Source: Mesobacillus sp. AQ2 (lineage in GTDB: Bacteria > Bacillota > Bacilli > Bacillales > Cytobacillaceae). From it: a stretch of 64,000 bases of DNA. The DNA lies in the NCBI RefSeq assembly GCF_030122805.1, contig NZ_CP126080.1, positions 3,229,001-3,293,000 on the forward strand, given 5' to 3'. The notes under the pieces are model-generated. The model was not told the DNA's origin. It saw nothing but the letters and a program-made list of their open reading frames with translations, and made no database searches. A program made the translations under genes and the position numbers. Within the stretch, counting starts at the first letter, position 1, and each line of letters begins with the position of its first letter. Shown piece by piece: positions 47,294-57,018 of the stretch.

Positions 47294-47701
47294 TTCGGAC
47301 AGCTTTTTGCTGATTTCCTCCAAACCTGTCCGAAGTTGCTCCTGGTTCGGACAGCTTTCTACTGATTACCTCCAAACCTGTCCGAAGTTGCACCTAGTTC
47401 GGACAGCTTTCTGATGATTCCTTTCAAACCTGTCCGAAGTTGCTCCTAGTTCGGACAGCTTTTTGCTTATTTCCTTCAAACCTGTCCGAAGTTGCTCCTA
47501 GTTCGGACAGCTTTCCTCTGATTCCCTTCTAACCTGTCCGAAGTTGGACCTAGTTCGGACAGCTTTCTTCTGATTTCCTCCAAACCTGTCCGAAGTTACA
47601 CCAAGTTCGGACAGCTTTCCGTTGATTCCCTCCAAACCTGTCCGAAGTTGCACCTTGTTCAGACAGCTTTTCGCTGATTCCCTCCAAATCTGTCCGAAGT
47701 C
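47294..47701 (+). repeat. Array 2: eight 52-bp palindromic tandem units
   Basis: Units begin at 47294, 47346, 47398, 47450, 47502, 47554, 47606 and 47658, an exact 52-bp period throughout. Each unit is TTCGGACAG, a 23-nt loop (CTTTTTGCTGATTTCCTCCA type), CTGTCCGAA and an 11-nt linker (GTTGCACCTAG type). Only unit 8 has a changed left arm (TTCAGACAG). Arms are identical to array 1, but loop and linker are not. It fills the convergent gap between yqhL and gcvPB. Confidence 0.92.
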
Positions 47702-47734
47702 TACCGGGCTCAGCTACCAAAAATAATCATTATC

Positions 47735-47771
47735 AAAAAAAGTCCTGCCAATTTCAAACCGGCAGGACTTT
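47735..47771 (-). terminator. Terminator of the gcv operon
   Basis: AAGTCCTGCC/GGCAGGACTT 10-bp stem, 11-nt loop, TTTTTTGATAATG on the minus strand, just after gcvPB. Confidence 0.88.
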
Positions 47772-47778
47772 TAAAAAA

Positions 47779-49242
47779 CTATTCAGCTTTTTGATAGCGC
47801 AGGATTGGCTTCCTTGCAGCTGTTGTTTCATCCAGGCGGCCTACAACAGTAGAGTGAGGTGCTTCCTGAACGATTTCCGGGTTCTCCTCTGCTTCACGTG
47901 CGATCTGGATCATCGCGTCGATGAACGCATCAAGGGTTTCCTTGGATTCTGTTTCTGTCGGCTCGATCATGATCGCTTCTTCTACATTCAATGGGAAGTA
48001 GATGGTTGGCGGATGATAACCGAAGTCAAGCAGGCGTTTGGCAATATCCAATGTACGGACGCCAAGCTTTTTCTGGCGCTTGCCGCTAAGGACGAATTCG
48101 TGTTTGCAGTGCCTGTTGAATGGCAGATCATAATATTCAGCAAGCCTTCTCATCATATAGTTGGCATTTAGTACCGCGTACTCTGTTACAGCCTTCAAGC
48201 CGTCTGGTCCCATTGTCCGAATATATGTATAGGCACGGACATTGATGCCGAAGTTTCCGTAGAAAGGTTTAACCCTTCCGATTGATTGCGGGCGGTCGTA
48301 ATCGAATTTGTATACGCCATCCTGCTTTGTAACGATAGGCTTTGGCAGGAATGGAATAAGGTCTGCTTTTACGCCGACTGGGCCTGATCCCGGGCCGCCG
48401 CCGCCGTGTGGGCCTGTGAATGTCTTGTGAAGGTTCAAGTGAACAACATCAAAGCCCATGTCGCCAGGGCGAGCCTTGGACATTACAGCGTTCAGGTTCG
48501 CTCCATCGTAATAAAGCTTTCCGCCTGCGCCGTGGACTATCTCGGCCATCTCTAGGATATTTTCTTCAAATAATCCCAACGTGTTCGGGTTTGTAAGCAT
48601 CAACGCAGCAGTATCTTCCCCAACAACCTTTTTAAGGTCTTCAAGGTCAACAAGGCCGTTTTCATCAGATTTTACCGTAATCGTTTCAAAACCAGCGACT
48701 GTAGCAGAAGCAGGATTGGTTCCGTGAGCGGAATCAGGAACGATGACCTTCGTACGGTTTTGGTCACCATTGGCTTCATGGAAAGCGCGGATCATCATCA
48801 ATCCCGTCCACTCACCGTGTGCACCAGCTGCTGGCTGCAGGGTAACTTCATCCATACCGGTGATTTCAATCAAGTGTTCCTGCAGATCGTACATCAATTC
48901 AAGCGCCCCCTGCACTGAACTCTCATCCTGCAATGGATGCAAGTGTGCAAATCCGTTGAAACGAGCGACATTTTCATTCATCTTCGGATTGTATTTCATT
49001 GTACATGATCCAAGCGGATAGAATCCGGAATCAACACCGTGGTTGCGTTTCGACAATGCTGTATAATGGCGCATGATATCAAGCTCGGAAGCCTCAGGAA
49101 GTTCTGGTTCCTCTTCACGAAGGAATCCTTCAGGCAAAAGCTCTGATAAATCCGCTTCTGGAACATCCATTTCCGGAAGGCTGTAGCCGACACGGCCTGG
49201 TGTGCTTAATTCAAAAATGAGTGGCTGATCTTCCTTATGCAT
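47779..49242 (-). CDS. gcvPB: Glycine dehydrogenase (decarboxylating) subunit 2
   Basis: 487-residue PLP-containing half of the split P-protein. The PLP lysine is in [20 protein letters not shown] (about 275). Together with GcvPA it decarboxylates glycine and loads aminomethyl on GcvH. Start ATG follows ATGGGGGAT and overlaps the gcvPA end by 8 bp. Last gene of gcvT-gcvPA-gcvPB. Confidence 0.98.
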   Translation of the reverse strand: MHKEDQPLIFELSTPGRVGYSLPEMDVPEADLSELLPEGFLREEEPELPEASELDIMRHYTALSKRNHGVDSGFYPLGSCTMKYNPKMNENVARFNGFAHLHPLQDESSVQGALELMYDLQEHLIEITGMDEVTLQPAAGAHGEWTGLMMIRAFHEANGDQNRTKVIVPDSAHGTNPASATVAGFETITVKSDENGLVDLEDLKKVVGEDTAALMLTNPNTLGLFEENILEMAEIVHGAGGKLYYDGANLNAVMSKARPGDMGFDVVHLNLHKTFTGPHGGGGPGSGPVGVKADLIPFLPKPIVTKQDGVYKFDYDRPQSIGRVKPFYGNFGINVRAYTYIRTMGPDGLKAVTEYAVLNANYMMRRLAEYYDLPFNRHCKHEFVLSGKRQKKLGVRTLDIAKRLLDFGYHPPTIYFPLNVEEAIMIEPTETESKETLDAFIDAMIQIAREAEENPEIVQEAPHSTVVGRLDETTAARKPILRYQKAE

Positions 49243-50581
49243 TGATATCCCCCATTTCCTTTACAAATGTATCGATTTCTTCTTTTGTCCTTAACTCAGT
49301 CACTGCAACAAGCATGTGATTCTCAAGTCCGGAATAATCACGGCCAAGGTCATAGCCGCCTATGATGGCCTTTTCGAGGAGCTTCTGGTTCACTTCTTTG
49401 ACCGGCTTATTCAGCTTGACAACGAATTCATTGAAGGATGGGCCTTCAAATGCAATCTCAAAGCCATTTTCCTTGAATGCCTTTTTAGCGTAATGAGCTT
49501 TCTGGATATTGGCGACAGCCATTTCACGAACGCCTTTTTTACCGATTGCAGTCATCGCCACAGAGGCAGCAAGTGCATTTAATGCCTGGTTCGAGCAGAT
49601 ATTGGATGTCGCTTTATCACGGCGGATATGCTGTTCCCTCGCCTGAAGTGTCAATACAAATCCTCGGCGTCCCTGATCGTCCTTAGTCTGGCCGACAAGT
49701 CTTCCTGGAACCTTCCTCATCAGCTTTCCAGTTACTGCAAAGTATCCACAGTGAGGGCCGCCGAATGCTGTCGGGATCCCGAATGGCTGTGCGTCTCCCG
49801 TCACAATGTCAGCGCCGAATTTGCCTGGAGGTGTCAACGCCCCCAGCGCTAGCGGATTGCTCGAAACTACGAAAAGAGATTTGTTCTCATGGACAATTTC
49901 TTCAATTTCCTTCATTGACTCAAGACCGCCAAAGAAGTTCGGATACTGGACGATGACAGCAGCGACATCTTCGCTTGCCATATCCTTCAATGCATCCAGG
50001 TCTGTTACACCATCTTTATGAGGCACTTCGACTACATCAATGTATTGTCCTTTTGCATAAGTTTTGACGACATCCTTATATTCCGGATGGACAGCACTTG
50101 AGATCAATACCTTCTTCCTTCTGGTATGGCCCGCACTAAGCATAGCTGCTTCTGCCAGTGCAGTACCGCCATCATACATGGAAGAGTTCGCTACCTCCAT
50201 GCCAGTCAATTCGGAGATCATCGTCTGGAATTCAAAGATAGCCTGAAGTTCCCCCTGTGAGATTTCCGGCTGATATGGAGTGTAGGCAGTGTAAAATTCC
50301 GAACGTGACAGAACATGGTCGACAATGACCGGAATATAATGATCATATACGCCTGCACCAATGAATGAAGTATTCATTTTTAAATCAGCATTTTTGGAAG
50401 CCATCTGGGCAAGCTCCTTCATAAGAGCTGTTTCCGGCTTAGCTTTTTTAATATTGTATTCTCCGGCAAAACGGACCTTTTCAGGAATATCGCTGAACAG
50501 TTCATCGATCGATGATACGCCGATGCTTTCCAACATTGCGTTTTTGTCACTTTCCGTCAGCGGTAAATAGCGATGCTTCAT
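49235..50581 (-). CDS. gcvPA: Glycine dehydrogenase (decarboxylating) subunit 1
   Basis: 448-residue N-terminal half of the split P-protein. Characteristic segments: [53 protein letters not shown] (in part: [17 protein letters not shown]) and [24 protein letters not shown] [20 protein letters not shown]. Start ATG follows GGAGAGGGG. 22 bp after gcvT. Confidence 0.98.
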   Translation of the reverse strand: MKHRYLPLTESDKNAMLESIGVSSIDELFSDIPEKVRFAGEYNIKKAKPETALMKELAQMASKNADLKMNTSFIGAGVYDHYIPVIVDHVLSRSEFYTAYTPYQPEISQGELQAIFEFQTMISELTGMEVANSSMYDGGTALAEAAMLSAGHTRRKKVLISSAVHPEYKDVVKTYAKGQYIDVVEVPHKDGVTDLDALKDMASEDVAAVIVQYPNFFGGLESMKEIEEIVHENKSLFVVSSNPLALGALTPPGKFGADIVTGDAQPFGIPTAFGGPHCGYFAVTGKLMRKVPGRLVGQTKDDQGRRGFVLTLQAREQHIRRDKATSNICSNQALNALAASVAMTAIGKKGVREMAVANIQKAHYAKKAFKENGFEIAFEGPSFNEFVVKLNKPVKEVNQKLLEKAIIGGYDLGRDYSGLENHMLVAVTELRTKEEIDTFVKEMGDINA

Positions 50582-50603
50582 AACTCTTTCCCCTCTCCGG
50601 CTT

Positions 50604-51710
50604 TTACTTTTTGTCTCTTTTATAAAAAGGTGTAGCTGAAACAGCAGCTTTCAAGCGTTTGCCGCGGATTTCAACTTCTACTTCGTTGCCTAACTCAGTT
50701 TCCTTTGTATCAATGAGTGCAAGCCCGATGTTCTTTTTGAGCGTTGGGGATTGCGTTCCAGTGGTAACCTCACCAATCCTGACATCCCCTTTATAAACAG
50801 GGTAGCCATGGCGCGGAATGCCCCGGTCGATCATTTCTATGCCGACAATCTTTCTAGGCAGGCCATTTTCTTTTTGCTGCTTTAGCGCATCTTTTCCAAT
50901 GAAATCAGCTTCTTTGTTAAGCTTGACCGCAAAGCCAATCCCTGCTTCAAGCGGGCTGATTTCCGGCGACAGCTCCTGGCCGTACAATGCAAGGTTCGCT
51001 TCGAAACGAAGTGTATCCCTGGCACCAAGACCACATGGGATGACGCCATCTTCTTTGCCGGCCACAAGAATTTCTTTCCAGAGGCTGACCGCGTCATTGG
51101 AATCGCAGTAAATTTCGAATCCGTCTTCACCTGTATACCCTGTACGAGATACAAGCGCCTTCTTGCCGTTCAGATCGACTTCTTCACTGAACTTGAAAAA
51201 GCCAATAGTGCCGAGATCATGTTCCGCGGACAGCTTTTGAAGGATCCCTTCGGCCTTCGGTCCCTGTATAGCAATCTGGGCCATACCTTCGGATAAGTTT
51301 TCAATTTTCACATTACCTTCAAGGTGTTTCTGCATCCAATCGTAATCCTTTTCAATATTGGAGGCATTCACTACAAGGAGGTAATGGTCATCTTCGATTT
51401 TATAAACAAGCAAATCATCCACAGTGCCGCCGTTCTCATAACACATGGCTGTGTACTGGGCACCGCCGTTCTTAAGCTTTGAAACATCGTTTGTCATCAA
51501 TTTTTGTAAGTAATCCAGACTATCGGGGCCCTTCACCTCGATTTCCCCCATATGGGAAACATCGAATAAACCTGCTTTTGTTCTTACTGCTTCGTGTTCT
51601 TCCTTGATGCTTGAAAACTGGACAGGCAATTCCCAGCCGCCAAAATCAACTGTCTTCCCGCCATATTCCTTATACACTTCAAAAAGCGGTGTCCGTTTTA
51701 ATTCCGTCAT
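50604..51710 (-). CDS. gcvT: Aminomethyltransferase (glycine cleavage T-protein)
   Basis: 368-residue T-protein that releases ammonia and forms 5,10-methylene-THF from the aminomethyl-lipoyl arm. Motifs: [54 protein letters not shown] and [19 protein letters not shown]. Start ATG after GGGGGATAC. First gene of the operon, about 85 bp after the riboswitch terminator. Confidence 0.98.
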   Translation of the reverse strand: MTELKRTPLFEVYKEYGGKTVDFGGWELPVQFSSIKEEHEAVRTKAGLFDVSHMGEIEVKGPDSLDYLQKLMTNDVSKLKNGGAQYTAMCYENGGTVDDLLVYKIEDDHYLLVVNASNIEKDYDWMQKHLEGNVKIENLSEGMAQIAIQGPKAEGILQKLSAEHDLGTIGFFKFSEEVDLNGKKALVSRTGYTGEDGFEIYCDSNDAVSLWKEILVAGKEDGVIPCGLGARDTLRFEANLALYGQELSPEISPLEAGIGFAVKLNKEADFIGKDALKQQKENGLPRKIVGIEMIDRGIPRHGYPVYKGDVRIGEVTTGTQSPTLKKNIGLALIDTKETELGNEVEVEIRGKRLKAAVSATPFYKRDKK

Positions 51711-51794
51711 TATGTATCCCCCTTCGTCTCCGCCAAAATATCAGTTTACATCCATCCCAGCACCATTCTTGACAGCGCATTCGGTCAAGAAAGC

Positions 51795-52000
51795 AGAAAA
51801 GGACAGAGCACCCCCTCTTAATCTGAGAAGGTCTCTGTCCTTTCACCTGAAAGTTTACCTTGTAAAGGCTTTCCCCTTTGGTGGCTTACACATATGGAAG
51901 CGCTCTCCAGAGATGCGTCAAACAAGAGTTCTTTTGCCTGAGAGATTCACAATTTTGCTTGCTCCTTCGGCGCTACCGGAGTAGTCTCTCCCCTTGTTGT
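51795..52000 (-). promoter_or_regulatory. Tandem glycine riboswitch with terminator
   Basis: On the minus strand two glycine aptamers are seen: first GGGGAGAGAC ... GCGCCGAAGGAGCAA ... CTCTCAGGCAAAAG, second TGGAGAGCGC ... CCACCAAAGGGGAAAG ... TTTCAGGTGAAAGGACAGAG. The expression platform is GGACAGAG/CTCTGTCC closing a loop, then TTTTC (51795-51841). In B. subtilis the gcv riboswitch turns genes on when glycine binds by preventing termination; the same is expected here. Confidence 0.95.
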
Positions 52001-52175
52001 CATCCGCATTTATATTATTTTCACATTTGGGCATGCTAGACGTTATTACCTATGTCTGCAAACTGATGCTTTCGGCCATAAAGTGACAAATTTCAAAACA
52101 TTCAAAAGCTACCTTCATCCTACCATTAGAAAGGCGATTTGGGCAATATTTTTTATATTAAAAGAGGTGGATAAA

Positions 52176-53864
52176 ATGACCGTGCAAATTAACTATGATT
52201 CTCTCTGGCAGGACGAAATGGCTGAAAGAATTGAGAAGGACGGACCCTGGGGAAATTGGGAGCTGTATAAACTTGCCGTCGAAATAGAAAAACATACCAT
52301 TATCCCTGAATTTGAAGGTCTCCAGGCACCAGTTCATCTTCCCGAACTAACCCCATTGCCGCATCAGCTTGAAGTGGCAAAACAGGTTGTCGAAAATATG
52401 AATGGAAAAGCGATCCTTGCTGATGAAGTGGGACTGGGGAAAACGATCGAGGCCGGATTAATTTTGAAAGAATATATGATCAGGGGACTGGTGAAAAAGG
52501 TCCTGATTTTAGTCCCTGCTTCGCTGGTCTCGCAATGGGCAATGGAATTGAACACCAAATTCCATATCCCCGCAATCGCCCAGAAGAAAAGCTATGTGTG
52601 GGAGCAATGCGATGTGGTGGTTTCTTCGATTGATACAGCCAAACGTGCCCCTCACAGTGACATCATCAACAATTTAAATTATGACCTTATCATAATTGAT
52701 GAAGCTCATAAATTGAAAAATAATAAAACAAAAAACTATGAATTTGTCCAAAACCTAAAAAAACGGTTCTGTCTGCTGCTGACCGCAACTCCAATCCAAA
52801 ACCGGATCGAAGAAATATTTAATCTTGTATCTCTGTTGAAGCCCGGTCATCTCGGCAGTGAAACAGCGTTTTTTGACAAATACAAAAAGGATGCCCGGTC
52901 TGTCAATGATGATGAGCATCTGAGGGAACTTGTGAATAAAGTGATGATCCGCAACAGGCGTTCGGATACCGGAATCGAGTGGACAAAGCGACATGTAGAA
53001 ACCATTCCTATCCATTTTTCCAATGAGGAGAGGGCTTTATATGACTCAATCATGGACTTAAGAGGTTCTGCTGGCGGTCTAGCCTCAAGCCAGTTCTCGC
53101 TGATGACTCTCCAGCGTGAGGCTTGCAGCAGCAGGGAGGCGGTTTTTTATACACTGAGAAATATGCTGCAGCGGCAGGAAAACCCCTCCGTCGGTTTCCA
53201 AAATACGATTGCCGAGCTTATCAAACGAGTGGAGGCAGTAACAAAAAACTCCAAAGCCGAAAAAGCACTTGAGTTGATCAAACAAATTGATGACAAAGTC
53301 ATCATATTTACCGAATATCGGGCCACCCAGCTTTACCTTCAGTGGTTCCTTAAGCAAAATGGCATCACCTCAGTTCCCTTTCGCGGAGGGTTCAAACGCG
53401 GTAAAAAGGACTGGATGAGAGAACTCTTCCAGAAGAATGTCCAGGTGCTGATCGCGACCGAGGCTGGGGGCGAAGGAATCAACCTGCAATTCTGCAGTCA
53501 TATCATCAACTTTGACCTTCCCTGGAACCCAATGAGACTGGAACAAAGGATCGGCAGGATCCACCGTCTTGGACAAGAAAAAGATGTGAAAATATACAAC
53601 TTCGCAACGAAAGATACGGTTGAAGAACATGTTATGAAACTGCTTTACGAGAAGATCAACCTGTTCGAAAAAGTGATCGGGGAACTTGATGATATCCTGA
53701 CAAAATTGGAGTTTGGCAATATCGAAGACCACTTGGTTGATATCTTCGGAAAGTCTTCATCAGAGGGGGAAATTCGAATCAAGATGGAAAACTTGACATC
53801 GATGATTCAGTTCGCGGAAGAAATGAAGGGGGAAAATCAGCGTGCAGCAACAGGAAATCCATAA
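52176..53864 (+). CDS. yqhH: Snf2-family DEAD/DEAH-box ATPase (YqhH)
   Basis: 562-residue protein: two RecA-like domains with motif I ADEVGLGKTIEAGLIL, motif II LIIIDEAHKLKN, motif III LLTATPIQN, and C-terminal motifs V-VI (ATEAGGEGINLQFCSHIINF, RIGRIHRLGQEKDV). No extra DNA-binding domain. It resembles RapA/HepA-type Snf2 enzymes; DNA or RNA polymerase remodelling is possible. The frame reaches 52083, but ATG at 52176 follows AGAGGTGG. It overlaps yqhG by 23 bp. Confidence 0.93.
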   Translation: MTVQINYDSLWQDEMAERIEKDGPWGNWELYKLAVEIEKHTIIPEFEGLQAPVHLPELTPLPHQLEVAKQVVENMNGKAILADEVGLGKTIEAGLILKEYMIRGLVKKVLILVPASLVSQWAMELNTKFHIPAIAQKKSYVWEQCDVVVSSIDTAKRAPHSDIINNLNYDLIIIDEAHKLKNNKTKNYEFVQNLKKRFCLLLTATPIQNRIEEIFNLVSLLKPGHLGSETAFFDKYKKDARSVNDDEHLRELVNKVMIRNRRSDTGIEWTKRHVETIPIHFSNEERALYDSIMDLRGSAGGLASSQFSLMTLQREACSSREAVFYTLRNMLQRQENPSVGFQNTIAELIKRVEAVTKNSKAEKALELIKQIDDKVIIFTEYRATQLYLQWFLKQNGITSVPFRGGFKRGKKDWMRELFQKNVQVLIATEAGGEGINLQFCSHIINFDLPWNPMRLEQRIGRIHRLGQEKDVKIYNFATKDTVEEHVMKLLYEKINLFEKVIGELDDILTKLEFGNIEDHLVDIFGKSSSEGEIRIKMENLTSMIQFAEEMKGENQRAATGNP

Positions 53865-54633
53865 TTTTCTGGAAAGGTATTTCACAGCTAATAATTGTGA
53901 ACTGATTGAAAATGACAAAGGATACATGACTGTCCAGCTCACCATAGAGCTTGATAAGGAATTAATGAACCGTCCGTTTTACTGGCATTACCTTGAGAAA
54001 ACTGGTGGAGTACCGAATCCAATGAAGCTTACCTTCATTACTGACAAACAACAGGCTCCAGATGATTTGAAAGGAGAGATTGTCCATTTTGGTTCTCCCC
54101 GTCTTCATCAAATCTTTGAATCGACCAAGAACCTTGCCGGCTTCATCCGGTTATATGAAAACAATCACTACCCTGCACAAACTGCTTTGATTCCCTGGAT
54201 CGGAATCAATATAAAAGTATCTTATCAATGTGACAGAAAACGGGATGTTTTCCATTCTATTGGACTTCACCTGATCAACGGCAGGATGGTAGAAAACTTT
54301 CATGAACGTTTATTGACCTTGCCTTTAACAACAAAAATACCTGATTATGCCTATACGCTTTCTCCTTTAATAAAGCCAAAGAGCGGCGTAAACAGGATCC
54401 AGGCTTATTTGACATCCGATATCGAGCAAGAGGACCATTCCTGGGCAGCGGATGCGCGAAAACGCTGGCAGAAGGACCTCGATTTACTTCATCATTTTTA
54501 CGAAGATGCAGAAGAAAAATCCGATAGTTTTGAAACAGAAAAAACAGCTTTAAAAGAACAATATGAACCAAAAGTCCAACTATCCATCATCAATGGCGGA
54601 CTGTTTTATTTAACTGAAAACGCGATTAAGTGA
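53842..54633 (+). CDS. yqhG: YqhG family protein
   Basis: 263 residues, no membrane segment, acidic with a helical C-terminus (DLLHHFYEDAEEKSDSFETE). Family seen in Bacillaceae always next to yqhH. Start is GTG after AAGGGGG within the yqhH end, so translation is coupled to the Snf2 ATPase. A role with that ATPase is likely but unproven; no catalytic motif is visible. Confidence 0.85.
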   Translation: MQQQEIHNFLERYFTANNCELIENDKGYMTVQLTIELDKELMNRPFYWHYLEKTGGVPNPMKLTFITDKQQAPDDLKGEIVHFGSPRLHQIFESTKNLAGFIRLYENNHYPAQTALIPWIGINIKVSYQCDRKRDVFHSIGLHLINGRMVENFHERLLTLPLTTKIPDYAYTLSPLIKPKSGVNRIQAYLTSDIEQEDHSWAADARKRWQKDLDLLHHFYEDAEEKSDSFETEKTALKEQYEPKVQLSIINGGLFYLTENAIK

Positions 54634-54671
54634 AACTCAGGAACTGCCTGCAAACAGAAAAAGCACATAGT

Positions 54672-54704
54672 AAAGCCCGGCTTATCATTCTAGCCGGGCT
54701 TTAA
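54672..54704. terminator. Bidirectional terminator yqhG/yqzE
   Basis: AAAGCCCGGCT/AGCCGGGCTTT 11-bp stem with a 9-nt loop between convergent genes; T-rich on the plus side. Confidence 0.85.
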
Positions 54705-54705
54705 G

Positions 54706-54891
54706 TCATTTGTTCTTTTTCTTTTTCACTCCGGACATCAGCATAAATGGAAGTATACCGAACCATCTGAATAAAAAGGTCGCCTCTGCTTCCTTTTTTG
54801 CCTGTTTGATTTTCCGTCGTTCCTCTTTTGGCTGGTCAATATATTTCACAACGGTCTGGGTAAGGTATTTTACGTAATCATTTGTTTTCAT
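54706..54891 (-). CDS. yqzE: YqzE family protein
   Basis: 61 residues: MKTNDYVKYLTQTVVKYIDQ, a Lys/Glu-rich linker (KEERRKIKQAKKEAEA) and one hydrophobic segment (FLFRWFGILPFMLMSG) with a basic tail. Matches YqzE, which lies near comG in B. subtilis. The frame starts at 54909, but ATG at 54891 follows AAGGATGGTG. Function unknown; single-pass membrane protein. Confidence 0.85.
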   Translation of the reverse strand: MKTNDYVKYLTQTVVKYIDQPKEERRKIKQAKKEAEATFLFRWFGILPFMLMSGVKKKKNK

Positions 54892-54932
54892 GGTTACACC
54901 ATCCTTCATACGTTATCAAGTATAACCAGGTG

Positions 54933-55433
54933 TTATTTTTTCATACGCTGGGTGATGCCATCGACAATTTGCTGAATTGTTTTCTCAGAGGTATCGATTT
55001 CAATTCCCGCTGCTTCACGATACAACGGAAGTCGGTTCATGTACAGTGCTTCAGCTGTTTTCATTTTGTCCTTTCTCAATAAAGGCCGGGAATTGTCATC
55101 CTTCAGTCTTTCCAAGATGTTTTCAAGGTCTGCATGCAGATAGACAACATTCACTTTTTCCTTTAGATACCGTCTGTTTTCTTCCGATCCTATGATCCCT
55201 CCTCCGGTTGCAATAACGGCATCGTTAGAAGGCATTGATCGCAGCACCTCAGACTCCAAAAGGCGGAACTTTTCTTCCCCATCTGCAGCGAAGATCTCAT
55301 TAATCGACTTCCCTGTTCTTTTAACGATTTCCTCATCTGAATCATATACTGCCACATTCAGTCTCCGGGCCAATTCCTGAGAGACAGTCGTCTTTCCTGA
55401 ACCCATGAACCCAATTAAATAAATTGCTCTCAT
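54933..55433 (-). CDS. aroK: Shikimate kinase
   Basis: 166-residue P-loop kinase phosphorylating shikimate. Walker A GFMGSGKTTVSQELA, shikimate-binding DSDEEI and GGGIIGSEENRRYL, lid region NSRPLLRKD. Start ATG precedes MRAIYLIGFMG; ribosome site (GGGGATTAAAGAT) is modest. Located directly after comGG. Confidence 0.96.
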   Translation of the reverse strand: MRAIYLIGFMGSGKTTVSQELARRLNVAVYDSDEEIVKRTGKSINEIFAADGEEKFRLLESEVLRSMPSNDAVIATGGGIIGSEENRRYLKEKVNVVYLHADLENILERLKDDNSRPLLRKDKMKTAEALYMNRLPLYREAAGIEIDTSEKTIQQIVDGITQRMKK

Positions 55434-55448
55434 ATCTTTAATCCCCTG

Positions 55449-55823
55449 TCAGTTCTTTTCCCTCCATTTTATCATCATGCCCTTTTCCTTGTCATATTGG
55501 CCAAAACCGACCCCTTTTTCTCCGCTGTCGAGCTCAAGGGTGAATGTCACTTCATCGACGTTGGCAGATAAAGACTGGGTCAGGAAGCCAACTTTTCCAA
55601 ATTTATAATACAGTAAACCGCTAGCGGGCAAATTACCTTCCCTTAACAAATGCTCAGCTTCTTTGATAGAGCACAGCATATAATATTCTTGGAGCCGAAT
55701 GCTATTCGTTTCTTTGGCAAACTTTTTCTCTGCGATATGCTGCTCTGTCAAAATCAACAGAAAGAAGGACATCAAGAGTAAAAAGATCATCGTTAATGGA
55801 TAGATAAACCCTTTTTCATTTAT
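55449..55823 (-). CDS. comGG: Competence pseudopilin ComGG, start codon anomalous
   Basis: Minor pseudopilin of the DNA-uptake apparatus. The first canonical in-frame ATG (55790) would delete the conserved prepilin leader. Reading upstream gives xNEKGFIYPLTMIFLLLMSF, where KG/FIYP is the expected prepilin cleavage site, starting at an ATA (55823) 7 nt after GGGGGTG. Alternatively, the ATG that directly follows the comGF TAA is one base out of frame: one extra A in its AAAAA run would give MKKGFIYP. So this is an ATA start, a frameshift or a sequencing error. Last comG gene. Confidence 0.75.
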   Translation of the reverse strand: MNEKGFIYPLTMIFLLLMSFFLLILTEQHIAEKKFAKETNSIRLQEYYMLCSIKEAEHLLREGNLPASGLLYYKFGKVGFLTQSLSANVDEVTFTLELDSGEKGVGFGQYDKEKGMMIKWREKN

Positions 55824-56293
55824 GGCTGAACACCCCCGGTTTGAATAAACTGGTGGACTTTAACCGAATAGTGGGTTCCATCCAGAGCCACTGCATTTAT
55901 CATCACGCCATCAGCAATTTTTTCAAAAGTAAAGCTTGAAAGGTTCTGCATTAAAATCTCGTGTCCTTGGTAATCCACTCTCCTTCTCATGCTGGAACCG
56001 TACTTTTCGTAAAGGATAAATTGGCCATTGACTTTCAATAACAGCTTATCAGGCTGGACTGTCAGCTGTTCAGCAGTACGAATTTCCTTTCTTGCCTGGC
56101 TGCTGAAAACTTCCCATTCCATCCTTCTTATTCCCTTTTCAGTGACACTATCATCAAGGATGATTCTAAACCCTAAAGGAAGCATTGATGTAATCAATAA
56201 AAACACCACCAATGATAAAAGCATCTCCAGCATGGTAAATCCCAGTTCATTCAGTCGAGGAACATTTTTTTTTATGTTGCTGGTCGCTTTCAT
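55820..56293 (-). CDS. comGF: Competence pseudopilin-like protein ComGF
   Basis: 157 residues with a prepilin-like N-terminus, LNELG/FTMLEMLLSLVVFLLI, and a short extracellular domain. It is a minor component of the competence pseudopilus. The frame extends to 56329, but ATG at 56293 is closer to the GGGAGGT site and leaves an 18-residue leader, long for a prepilin. It overlaps comGE by 47 bp. Confidence 0.88.
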   Translation of the reverse strand: MKATSNIKKNVPRLNELGFTMLEMLLSLVVFLLITSMLPLGFRIILDDSVTEKGIRRMEWEVFSSQARKEIRTAEQLTVQPDKLLLKVNGQFILYEKYGSSMRRRVDYQGHEILMQNLSSFTFEKIADGVMINAVALDGTHYSVKVHQFIQTGGVQP

Positions 56294-56582
56294 AATGAAC
56301 ACATACCTCCCATGCGGACTCATTTTCATCCTTTGTCACTGTCACTTCATACTGATTCCCGTTTTGAGTAATCCAGTCTCTTCCAGAAGCTGATCCCGCA
56401 ACTTTCAAGTACATCAGTTCGTCAAATAAAATAGAGCCTGCGTCTCCCTCGGTCCTTACATCTGCTGTCTTTCCCATCACCACAATTGCCAATGGGAGCA
56501 AAACCGCACTGGCCATTAGAAAGGCAGCCAAGGACAATAGCATGTCTGCCAGGAAAAAACCGTGATCATTCTTCCACAACAT
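56247..56582 (-). CDS. comGE: Competence pseudopilin ComGE
   Basis: 111 residues; N-terminus WKNDHG/FFLADMLLSLAAFLMA is a prepilin-type signal with an acidic residue at position 5 replaced by Asp. One membrane helix, then a small outer domain with a C-terminal cysteine pair (EVCVHYE, KKKCSS). Overlaps comGD by 17 bp. Confidence 0.88.
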   Translation of the reverse strand: MLWKNDHGFFLADMLLSLAAFLMASAVLLPLAIVVMGKTADVRTEGDAGSILFDELMYLKVAGSASGRDWITQNGNQYEVTVTKDENESAWEVCVHYESDQQHKKKCSSTE

Positions 56583-57018
56583 AAAATCGACCCTTCCCGA
56601 TCAGGAACATCATCCGAAACTTCTTTGATCCGGCAGTAATATAGATAGAGCCGAAGCTATCGATATTCCCATCCGGCATATAGTGAAACAGTAACTGCAT
56701 TGTCCCTTTTTTGACTTTTACTTCTGGTGAATAATATCTTTTGACCAGATAAGGCGATCCATAATCGGTACCGCGGATATAGTAGTGATTATACTCTGGC
56801 ATCAAGTGGACAGTAATTTGTTCCTGATGGGAAATAGCATATTGCTGGCTGTACAGGAGGTCGGATTCAAACTGGGTGAAGAAAAGGTCCTTTGCGAGGA
56901 TGTCATTATGCGGAGTAAAAAGAAAGGCCGTTGTACTAGAGAGCACCAGGAAAGCTGATAGGACTATGAGCATTTCAACCATGGTGAATCCGCCGGAGTT
57001 CTTTATTTTCCAGATCAT
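56566..57018 (-). CDS. comGD: Competence pseudopilin ComGD
   Basis: 150 residues; prepilin signal KIKNSGG/FTMVEMLIVLSAF with the conserved Glu at +5. Single membrane helix and a beta-rich outer domain (YYIRGTDYGSPYLVKRYYS). Its ATG overlaps the comGC stop region by 4 bp (ATGA-type coupling). Confidence 0.92.
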   Translation of the reverse strand: MIWKIKNSGGFTMVEMLIVLSAFLVLSSTTAFLFTPHNDILAKDLFFTQFESDLLYSQQYAISHQEQITVHLMPEYNHYYIRGTDYGSPYLVKRYYSPEVKVKKGTMQLLFHYMPDGNIDSFGSIYITAGSKKFRMMFLIGKGRFYVVEE

